Shown: piece by piece, positions 33,479 to 39,565 of the stretch
How the letters are laid out: every line of letters starts with the position of its first letter
Numbering within the stretch: position 1 is the stretch's first letter
From: Sphaerimonospora mesophila NBRC 14179 = JCM 3151
GTDB taxonomy: Bacteria; Actinomycetota; Actinomycetes; Streptosporangiales; Streptosporangiaceae
Direction: 5' to 3'
Length of the DNA: 39,565 bases
Assembly: GCA_001552515.1 (NCBI GenBank)
Contig: BCRI01000066.1
Span: forward strand, 1 to 39,565
Notes under the pieces: generated by a model
Databases searched by the model: none
The model's input: the letters and a program-made list of their open reading frames with translations, nothing else
Told to the model about the DNA's origin: nothing
Translations under genes and position numbers: made by a program

Positions 33479-33488
33479 CCGATATCGG
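33479..33488. promoter_or_regulatory. Probable PadR operator 1
   Basis: CCGATATCGG, followed by CATTCGAT, just upstream of the PadR start. Extended pattern GATATCGG-N3-YCGNT is shared with sites at 33892 and 35231. Confidence 0.5.
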
Positions 33489-33637
33489 CATTCGATGTTA
33501 CCGCCTGCCGGTTCCACGGGCGGCGGCCCCGCTTCCCTCGATCGAGCAGGGCAAGGGGGATTCCGGGCCGTGATCGCCCGCTCCTGGTCTTCGCGGCCGG
33601 GTGGCAATGTTCATCCGCCAGACTGTTGTATCGCTCC

Positions 33638-33646
33638 CCGATATCG
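33638..33646. promoter_or_regulatory. Weaker PadR-type site 2
   Basis: CCGATATCG, followed by TCCGGCGAT; it keeps the core but not the full extended pattern. Confidence 0.35.
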
Positions 33647-33891
33647 TCCGGCGATGCACCGGGCGAACGCGACGCGCGCCGCCGGTGAGTTGCGATCGTC
33701 CACGGCATCTTCGTCTTCACCCGGTCCCGGCGCATGTCCACGCGCACGGCCTGCCGCCGGGCCGCTCCCCCGCATGGGCGGCCCGCACGTCGCCGCCTGG
33801 GTAAACGCTTCGCCCAGCCTCGCCCGGCTACCAGGGTGTTGAACCGCCCCGTCCGGCCTGGCGGTTCCCAGCCCCAAGAAAGTATCGTGGA

Positions 33892-33901
33892 CCGATATCG
33901 G
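33892..33901 (+). promoter_or_regulatory. Probable PadR operator 3
   Basis: CCGATATCGG with ATTCCG after it, only ten bases before the ATG of the APC permease; binding here would block transcription or initiation. Confidence 0.5.
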
Positions 33902-33911
33902 ATTCCGTTTT

Positions 33912-35195
33912 ATGGGGGTCGTCATAGTGGGCATACCGACCCGTACTGGGTCCGGTCGGCTGGAGCGCCGGCTGGGGCCGGCCGACGCGGTGGTCATCGG
34001 GCTGGGGTCGATGATCGGCGCCGGGGTCTTCGCCGCCTTCGCTCCGGCGGCGCGGGCGGCCGGTTCGGGGCTGTTGCTCGGGCTGGCTGTGGCGGCGGTG
34101 GTCGCCTACTGCAACGCGACTTCCTCGGCCCGGCTGGCCGCACGCTACCCCGCCTCGGGCGGCACCTACGTCTACGGGCGGGAGCGTCTGGGGGATTTTT
34201 GGGGCTACCTGGCCGGGTGGGGTTTCGTGGTCGGCAAGACCGCCTCGTGTGCGGCGATGGCGCTGACGGTCGGCGCGTACGTGTGGCCGGAGCAGGCGCC
34301 CGCGGTGGCGGTGGCGGCCGTGGTGGCGCTGACCGTGGTCAATTACACCGGGATGCACAAGACGGTCTGGCTGACCAGGGGAATCGTGGCCGTGGTGGTG
34401 GCCGTGCTGGCGGCGGTGGTCGCCGCCTGTCTGACCTCCGGCGAGGCGCAGGTGGCGCGGCTGGAGGTAGCCTTCGGCGCCACCGGTGCCGGGGTGCTGC
34501 AGGCGGCGGGTTTGCTGTTTTTCGCCTTCGCCGGTTACGCACGCATCGCCACTCTGGGTGAGGAGGTGCGCGACCCGGCCCGCGTCATTCCCCGGGCGAT
34601 TCCGCTCGCGCTCGGCCTCACCCTCCTGGTGTACGCGGCGGTAGCGGTCGCCGCGCTGGCCGTGCTGGGCGCCACCGGTCTCGCCCAGGCCGCCGCCCCG
34701 CTGGCCGACGCCGTCCGCGCCGCCGGCCATCCGGGCCTGGCGCCGCTGGTACGGGCGGGCGCCGCGCTGGCCGCGCTCGGTTCGCTGCTGGCGCTGATCC
34801 TGGGCGTCTCCCGCACGACGCTGGCGATAGCCCGCGACCGGCACCTGCCGTACGTGCTGGCCGCCGTACACCCCCGCTTCAATGTGCCTCACCGGGCCGA
34901 GCTGGTCATCGGTGTGGCCGTGGCGGTCCTGGCGGCGACCGTGGACCTGCGCGGCGCGATCGGGTTCTCCTCCTTCGGCGTGCTGGTCTACTACGCCATC
35001 GCCAACGCGAGCGCTTGGACCCTCACCCCGGTCGAAGGCCGCCCGCCACGGGTCGTACCCGCCCTCGGCCTGGCCGGGTGCCTGATCCTCGCCTTCGCGC
35101 TGCCGGCGTCCTCGGTCATCGCGGGAATTGCGGTGCTCGCCGCCGGTGCCGCTGCCTACGGGGCGCGGCGCGCGATCAGGGCCCGCCGCCCGTGA
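33912..35195 (+). CDS. APC superfamily amino acid permease
   Basis: A 427-aa membrane protein with about 12 helices. The conserved first helix LGPADAVVIGLGSMIGAGVFAAFAPA (unwound GSMIGAG substrate motif), RYPASGGTYVYGRERLGDFWGYLAGWGF in helix 3, and FFAFAGYARIATLGEEVRDPARVIPRAI in helix 6 identify the amino acid-polyamine-organocation superfamily. The substrate cannot be told. ATG 33912 and GTG 33927 are both possible; the latter starts nearer the conserved part. It lies 94 bases before the small gene at 35290 and is probably repressed by the PadR regulator. Confidence 0.9.
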   Translation: MGVVIVGIPTRTGSGRLERRLGPADAVVIGLGSMIGAGVFAAFAPAARAAGSGLLLGLAVAAVVAYCNATSSARLAARYPASGGTYVYGRERLGDFWGYLAGWGFVVGKTASCAAMALTVGAYVWPEQAPAVAVAAVVALTVVNYTGMHKTVWLTRGIVAVVVAVLAAVVAACLTSGEAQVARLEVAFGATGAGVLQAAGLLFFAFAGYARIATLGEEVRDPARVIPRAIPLALGLTLLVYAAVAVAALAVLGATGLAQAAAPLADAVRAAGHPGLAPLVRAGAALAALGSLLALILGVSRTTLAIARDRHLPYVLAAVHPRFNVPHRAELVIGVAVAVLAATVDLRGAIGFSSFGVLVYYAIANASAWTLTPVEGRPPRVVPALGLAGCLILAFALPASSVIAGIAVLAAGAAAYGARRAIRARRP

Positions 35196-35230
35196 CCCGT
35201 TGGCCAGGAGGTCCACAGTGGAACGAACGG

Positions 35231-35247
35231 CGATATCGGTATCCGAT
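35231..35247 (+). promoter_or_regulatory. Probable PadR operator 4
   Basis: CGATATCGGTATCCGAT, containing the perfect arms ATCGG-TAT-CCGAT, 42 bases before the start at 35290. It is the best copy of the extended pattern. Confidence 0.5.
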
Positions 35248-35289
35248 AGATCGCTTTTCGTGGTCGCGCGGCGGGAGAGGGGGGCGCCG

Positions 35290-35512
35290 ATGAGTGACCA
35301 GGCGGAGCTGCCCTTATCGGGATCAGGGGACGACCCGCGCCACCACACGGGCAAGCTGCACGACATGCTGACCCGGGTAGCCGAGCACGCCCGCGAGGAT
35401 GTGGGAAAGATCAGCGAGCCCAAGGCAGGCTCTGTTTGAGACCGCCGCGGAGGTCTGCCCGGGGCCGGCGACAGCGTTCGAGCACTATGAGCAGGAGTCG
35501 CAACCGGCCCGG
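35290..35512 (+). pseudogene. Small conserved helical protein, frameshifted
   Basis: ATG 35290 opens MSDQAELPLSGSGDDPRHHTGKLHDMLTRVAEHAREDVGKISEP before a frame change at about 35420. The following frame continues RQALFETAAEVCPGPATAFEHYEQESQPA. The pieces together match a short actinobacterial protein of unknown function (HHTGK...ML...HARxDV...EP...QALxETxAEVLxGLxxAxEHYEQ). A one-base change cuts it to 49 residues. It is either a recent pseudogene or a sequencing error. Confidence 0.55.
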
Positions 35513-35584
35513 CGCCGACGAGCCGCTGTGGGGGTCAACCCACTGGCGGGGACCCTGCTCGCGCCCGTCGATATCTGTTGAATG

Positions 35585-36079
35585 TCAGCGGCGGCCGGGA
35601 AGATCTCCTGAGACTGCATCCGGCTCTGGGAAGGCGGGCGTGGACACCTGGAGTCGGTCACGGACAGCGTGGACGGTGCGTTCCGCGTCTTCGGTGAGAC
35701 TGTGCTGCGGCGCGTTGAGGAACTCGGTGCCCCGCAGCGGATGCGTGGCGGGCCGGGGATAGAGCCGGGCGTGGAAGTGCTGGAGACGGTCCCGCGTCGA
35801 GAGCACATGCACCCGCTCGGCACCGGTCGCAGCACGCAGCGCACGGTCCAGGACAGTCACCAGCAGGCCGAAGGAGGTCGCTTCCTCGATGTCCATATCG
35901 GCGAAGTCGACGTAATGGCGGCGGGAGGTGATCCGCACTCCGCCCGCCATCGTGGTGTCCGGGTCCCCCTGGCCGACCAGCCAGTGCTCATCGCGGAGTA
36001 TCCATCCGCCGACCGGCTCAGGCCGCGTCGGGTCATCGAGGTCGCAGTAGGGGCACGGGCAGTGCCGGGGTTCGGCCAC
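35585..36079 (-). CDS. HIT-like nucleotide hydrolase/transferase
   Basis: A 164-aa protein. It opens with the CPYCDLDDP zinc-ribbon-like start, then a beta-alpha core with ITSRRHYVDFADMD, and the active-site segment LQHFHARLYPRP (HFHA in place of HxHxH), as in divergent HIT proteins of actinobacteria. Expected activity is on dinucleotide polyphosphates or nucleotide conjugates. The start is GTG 36079 with AAGGAG (36086-36091). It is the third gene of the ArsR-ArsC/VOC/HIT operon, 16 bases after the VOC stop. Confidence 0.75.
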   Translation of the reverse strand: MAEPRHCPCPYCDLDDPTRPEPVGGWILRDEHWLVGQGDPDTTMAGGVRITSRRHYVDFADMDIEEATSFGLLVTVLDRALRAATGAERVHVLSTRDRLQHFHARLYPRPATHPLRGTEFLNAPQHSLTEDAERTVHAVRDRLQVSTPAFPEPDAVSGDLPGRR

Positions 36080-36095
36080 CGCGGGCTCCTTCGCG

Positions 36096-36476
36096 TCAGG
36101 CGGGTTGGAACAGTTCGATCAGGTTGCCGGCAGGGTCGGCGAGCAGGATCTGCCGCCCGCCGGGGCCAGAGACCACGTCGCTGCGGAACGACGACAGGCT
36201 CGCGGCGCGTAGCCGGGCGATCTCGGCGTCTAGGTCGTCGACGACCAGGTGGATGCGGTTGCGGCCGGCGACGGTGGCGTCGGCGGGTGTGGCGCGGGCG
36301 CCGGAGCTGGCGGGCCCGGACAGCAGCAGCCGTAGTGGCCCGCGCACCACGTCGGCGAACGCGGGTGCGGCGCTGCTGATGAGGGTGAAGCCGAGGTGGG
36401 TGGTGTAGAAGCCGATGGCTGTCTGGACGTCGTCGACGAGGTAGCGGACGCTGGCGTAGCGGTCAGGTGCGGTCAT
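36096..36476 (-). CDS. VOC (glyoxalase/bleomycin-resistance) family protein
   Basis: A 126-aa protein of the vicinal oxygen chelate fold: VRYLVDDVQTAIGFYTTHLGFTLI (first beta-alpha-beta-beta-beta module) and NRIHLVVDDLDAEIARLRAAS with GPGGRQILLADPAGNLIELFQPA (second). The metal-side His and Glu (IHL, LIELF) are present. The vicinal Cys pair of the C-As lyase ArsI is absent, so that role is unlikely despite the arsenic context. ATG 36476 overlaps the stop of the ArsR-ArsC fusion (ATGA). Confidence 0.82.
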   Translation of the reverse strand: MTAPDRYASVRYLVDDVQTAIGFYTTHLGFTLISSAAPAFADVVRGPLRLLLSGPASSGARATPADATVAGRNRIHLVVDDLDAEIARLRAASLSSFRSDVVSGPGGRQILLADPAGNLIELFQPA

Positions 36477-37255
36477 AAATGGGCCTCCGGGGTCTGGGCG
36501 AGGACGGGCAACAAGTGGCGGACGCGTGTGTCGATGTCCGCCGTGGCGTGGCCGAACGCGGTAGGGCTGTCCTGCTCGGTGCGGCCTGCGGTGGCCGGGT
36601 CGGGGATGCTCCAGTGGACCCGCTGCGCGTGGTCGCCGAACTCGGGGCAGGCTTCGCGGGCCCTGTCGCACAGGGTGATCATGTAATCGAACCGGCGGCC
36701 GCGCAACGTGTCCAGATGGCGGGGCCGGTGGCCGGCGATGTCGATGCCGTACCGCTCGCGCAGCACCTGCACGGCGTGGGGGTGCACACGCGCTTTGGGC
36801 CGACTGCCGGCGCTGGTCACGCTCACACCGCCGGTGGTGTGGTGACGCAACAGCGCTTCGGCGATCGGTGAGCGGGCGCTGTTGCCCGTGCACACGAACA
36901 GCACCGCCAGGCGCGGCCATTGCTGCCAGCCGTCCGGGGACGGCGGTGGCGCGGCGGCGCGGCGCAGTGCCGGATGCAGAGCGGCCCCAGCATCGGCCAG
37001 GGCCTGCGCGCAGCGGTCCAGGTCCAGACGGTAATAGCTGTCGCGGCCGTCGAAACTGCTGCGGGTGACGGCGACCAGGCCGCCGTCGCGCAGCAGCCGC
37101 AGATGGTAGGAGACCAAGTTCTGCGGTGCTTCGACCAGCGCCGTGAGCTCCCGCACCCGCAAGTCGCCGACGGCGAGCTCAGTCAACAACCGCCAGCGCA
37201 GCGGGTGGGCGGCCAGACGCACGAATCCCGGCACCGCCTCACTCGATAAGGTCAC
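36473..37255 (-). CDS. ArsR-type repressor fused to LMW-PTPase-like arsenate reductase
   Basis: A 260-aa fusion. Residues 1-95 are a winged helix (RLAAHPLRWRLLTELAVGDLRVRELTALVEAPQNLVSYHLRLLRDGGLV). Residues 115-260 are a low-molecular-weight phosphatase/arsenate reductase domain: VLFVCTGNSARSPIAEALLRHH with Cys122 and Arg128 of the C-x5-R loop and the general acid Asp219 in SIPDP. The classical ArsR CVC metal site is absent; only Cys82 is in the regulator domain. The fusion could repress the operon and reduce arsenate in one protein. The next gene (VOC) overlaps by ATGA and HIT follows. Confidence 0.9.
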   Translation of the reverse strand: MTLSSEAVPGFVRLAAHPLRWRLLTELAVGDLRVRELTALVEAPQNLVSYHLRLLRDGGLVAVTRSSFDGRDSYYRLDLDRCAQALADAGAALHPALRRAAAPPPSPDGWQQWPRLAVLFVCTGNSARSPIAEALLRHHTTGGVSVTSAGSRPKARVHPHAVQVLRERYGIDIAGHRPRHLDTLRGRRFDYMITLCDRAREACPEFGDHAQRVHWSIPDPATAGRTEQDSPTAFGHATADIDTRVRHLLPVLAQTPEAHL

Positions 37256-37268
37256 GCCTCCGACGATA

Positions 37269-37286
37269 CATCAAATGTATTTGATG
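37269..37286 (-). promoter_or_regulatory. Perfect 18-bp palindrome, likely ArsR operator
   Basis: CATCAAAT-GT-ATTTGATG (8-2-8), 13 bases upstream of the ATG 37255; the pattern resembles ArsR-family operators (ATCAAAT half-sites). It is likely the autoregulatory site of the ArsR-ArsC fusion. Confidence 0.75.
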
Positions 37287-37792
37287 GAATAGCCTCGCCT
37301 GGAGGTGAACGGACAGGAGAGTTACCGCTAAGCGGGCCGCTACCGGCACTCCCGGCAAGAGCCCAGACCGTCACCGCCGCCCGAGGTGCTGCCGGATCCC
37401 CGACGAGCAGCCGTAGGCCAGACCACCCCACCGACGCCATGCACCCGCTGCCCCCGGTCTCTGAAGGGGACATCGGATCTGACGACCTCAGGCACAGGGC
37501 TGATGAGACATGCGCTGCCGCTACACAACCTGGGTGCTGAGAGCTCGGAGTCTCGATGATCACACTTCTGAATCTGCCGCCCCTTTACACGAGAGCATCA
37601 TCTCCCTGGCCGTGGGCGGCCAGGCTGGCGGGGAGGCGGACGGCTGCGACCAGAGCCCCGGATTCAGCGGGATTCAGGGCCGGCAGACGCCCAGTTCCGT
37701 GTCATCGGTGACAGTCACTCACTTAGTCACTCGGCAACAGAAAAGAGCCCGTCTCACCGAAGTGATCTAGGCCCTGACCTGGTAAAACTCTG
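37287..37792. other. Intergenic between the arsenic operon and att site
   Basis: About 500 bases without a recognisable gene. It includes a short tandem repeat (GGATTCAG... near 37660) and is the 3' flank of the tRNA fragment. Confidence 0.4.
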
Positions 37793-37836
37793 TCGGGACG
37801 GCGGGATTTGAACCCACGACCCCTTGACCCCCAGTC
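37793..37836 (-). tRNA. 3' fragment of tRNA-Pro(GGG), integration (att) site
   Basis: On the minus strand the sequence runs from the anticodon loop (CTGGGGG, anticodon GGG) through TCAAGG, the T arm GTGGGTTCAAATCCCGC and the acceptor CGTCCCG to A73. The anticodon 5' stem and all of the D arm are missing, so this is only the 3' part left by site-specific recombination. The integrase begins 157 bases to the right, so the chromosome lies to the left and the element to the right; an intact copy would lie at the far end. Confidence 0.75.
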
Positions 37837-37992
37837 GCGTTCCGCCGTTCATTCGTCACCTTGAGTAATCGAGCCTGATGCGAGAAACTGCAGGTAGACA
37901 GCTTGATCGGCTGTCGGCTCCTGTCGTCAGATCTCGATCTCTGACGCAGAGTACAGCAACAAATGAGCAACGGATGATCATGGGGAGGATGC

Positions 37993-39335
37993 GTGGGCCA
38001 CTCCTACAAGAGGGTCGGGGCGGACGGCAAGACCAGGTACACCGCGATCTACCGCGACATCCGCGGGAACCGGCACTCAGCTGGCACGTTCACGAGTAAG
38101 AAGGGCGCCGACAAGGCATGGCAGGCGGCGGAGGCCAGGGTCGCCGAAGGGCGCGTCGGAACCACCGCCCGAAGCCGCCAGACCTTCCGGCGGTACGTCG
38201 AGGAGGAGTGGCTGCCCCATCATGTGATGGAGGCCACGACCCGCGAGGGGTACACGTACTCGATCTACGCGCACATCATGGACTGGTTCGGGCCGATGCG
38301 GATGATCGAGATCCTGCCGAGCGACGTACGCGCCTGGGTGAAGGACCAGCAGGACAAGGGCCTGTCCCCCGCTACCATCCGGCTCAATAAGGCGATCCTC
38401 AGCGGCATCTTCACCACTGCCTGAACGACCAGGTGACCGCGCTGCACCCGTGCAAGGGTGTGAAGACCCCGACCGTGCCGAAGAAGCCGCTACGCATCGT
38501 GTCACCGGAGGAGTTCGACAAGCTCTACTTCGCGCTGCCGATGGAGGAGGCCCGGCTGCTGGCCGAGACCGCCATCGAGAGCGGGATGCGCTGGGGCGAG
38601 CTCACCGAGCTCCGCGTCAAGGACCTCGAACTGCTCAGCCGCATCGTCACGGTGAGCCGCACCGTCGTCGAGATCAACCCCAAGCACCACCCCGAGGGCA
38701 AGCGGTTCCTGATCAAGGAGTATCCCAAGGACCGGGAGTACCGCCGCTTCAAGCTCAGCCCCCAAATCACCGCCAAGCTCAAGGCCTACATCGAGGACAG
38801 CAAGCTGGAGCGCGACGACCTGCTCTTCGTCTACCATCCGGAGGAACCGGCCGAGCGGCCCAAGCCGGAGCCGGGAGACCACCTGGGGCTGACCGAGCCG
38901 AACGCCAGCGGGAAGCGTCATCGGCACGGGACGCTCAGCGCGTACGCCGCGGGCAAGTGCCGCTGCGCGCACTGCAAGAACGCCTACGCGACCTACCGCG
39001 CCGAGCGCCGTGCCGCCGGCAAGGACGACCCGCGCCAGTCGCGCCGCTGGGACACCGACGACCACATCCCCCGCCGCTGGTTCCGCGACCAGGTCTGGCG
39101 GCCCGCGCTGGCCGCCTCAGGGCTGGAGTTCAAGGTCAAAATGCACGATTTGCGCCACGCCCACGCCTCCTGGCTGCTCGCCGGCGGTGCCGACCTCCAG
39201 GTCGTCAAGGAACGCCTCGGTCACGGCAGCATCTCCACCACCGAGAAATATCTCCACACGCTCCCCGACGCCGACGACACCGCCCTCGACGCCCTCGCCC
39301 GAACACGTTCTCGCTCTCAAGGGAGCATTCGATGA
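37993..39335 (+). pseudogene. Tyrosine recombinase/integrase, frameshifted in the middle
   Basis: The first frame (37993-38424, 143 aa) holds the Arm-type start GHSYKRVGADGKTRYTAIYRD and SAM-like core domain, ending [10 protein letters not shown] one-base loss near 38420 shifts the frame; the continuation reads [20 protein letters not shown] and runs to 39335. Catalytic residues are present: Arg in [30 protein letters not shown] with Tyr. An insertion [30 protein letters not shown] (possible zinc knuckle) is typical of actinobacterial element integrases. The gene could be inactive, or the shift an artefact. It starts directly beside the tRNA-Pro fragment, as in AICE and island integrases. Confidence 0.85.
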
Positions 39336-39565
39336 CCTCTTGGATAAGCAACGGCGGTGCGGGCAGCCCTCACGGGGTTTACTCTGAATGACAGCGTTTG
39401 CAGCGAACCTCCCGGCTTTCTTGCACTACCGGAGGTCCACTGCAAAATCCCGTCTCAATGGCCCTCTAGACCAGCGCTTGAGCTGCGCCTTTACGATGGG
39501 GTCCTCATCGTCCCTACGAGGGGTCGCAACAACGTGGACTGGTCTGCGGCGCGGGCCGCGGCGAG
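39336..39565. other. Right edge, nothing recognised
   Basis: The last 230 bases are inside the integrated element. No coding or RNA feature is evident. Confidence 0.4.

Larger units (their letters stand above)
33465..33911. other. PadR-APC intergenic region
   Basis: 447 bases without a convincing gene. It holds three CCGATATCG-type sites (33479, 33638, 33892), listed separately. Confidence 0.5.

Noticed and set aside
36096-36476. VOC protein as C-As lyase ArsI
   Set aside because: The vicinal Cys pair needed for ArsI is absent; only the general VOC fold is supported.
1-39565. CRISPR arrays, rRNA genes or a biosynthetic gene cluster
   Set aside because: No regularly spaced repeats of CRISPR type, no rRNA sequence, and no core biosynthetic enzymes such as PKS, NRPS or lanthipeptide synthetase were found.

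Overview
The window comes from a high-GC actinomycete. GC-rich third codon positions, AfsR/SARP-type regulation, GTG starts, leaderless promoters and the protein families point to a member of the Streptosporangiaceae or a relative (Nonomuraea, Streptosporangium, Microbispora type); this placement is inferred from gene style, not from a marker gene. It reads as an accessory chromosomal region rich in metal handling, redox and regulatory genes, with one clear core gene (thyA), several decayed insertion sequences, and the end of an integrated element at the right.

Layout. 1-5.4 kb: CsbD-like stress protein, TauE/SafE permease, an XRE-cupin regulator divergent from a thioredoxin-reductase-like/methyltransferase fusion, and a phosphotransferase. 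5.5-8.4 kb: TetR regulator; a zinc/cobalt-type ArsR (SmtB/CzrA) regulator overlapping a CDF efflux pump, with a clear operator; a DUF6653-like membrane protein. 8.8-12.6 kb: two secreted glycine-rich paralogues placed tail to tail with nearly identical upstream regions, an MFS remnant, an internally deleted IS256-type transposase and a HAD protein. 12.9-18.0 kb: TetR regulator divergent from a TetX-like flavin monooxygenase, thyA, an alpha/beta hydrolase, a secreted cysteine-containing protein. 18.2-30.5 kb: the main system, described below. 30.5-33.1 kb: amidohydrolase remnant, TIGR01777 epimerase and remains of ISL3, IS66 and arsC. 33.1-35.5 kb: PadR regulator, APC permease and a frameshifted small protein linked by a repeated CGATATCG motif. 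35.6-37.3 kb: ArsR-ArsC fusion, VOC and HIT operon behind a perfect 18-bp palindrome. 37.8 kb to the end: 3' part of a tRNA-Pro gene followed by a frameshifted tyrosine integrase, the chromosome/element junction of an integrative element that runs off the right edge.

The most interesting part is 18.2-30.5 kb. An AfsR/SARP-type regulator (BTAD + NTPase + TPR) sits between two divergent promoter regions. On one side are a 53-aa peptide, an ABC ATPase and an FtsX permease (minus strand) and a tiny HMA-like CxxC protein (plus strand). On the other side are a CopZ-like chaperone and flavoprotein (minus strand) and a CopA ATPase (plus strand). All four promoters carry tandem GGACAG (or GGCCAG) hexamers at 11- or 12-bp spacing, pointing in the direction of transcription; the regulator's own promoter carries a related 12-bp tandem repeat. 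This is the layout expected of a SARP regulon. I infer a copper or soft-metal response system under SARP control rather than CsoR/CueR control. CopA itself is unusual: it carries an extra C-terminal membrane segment, a Met-rich stretch and two His-containing modules that should lie outside the cell.
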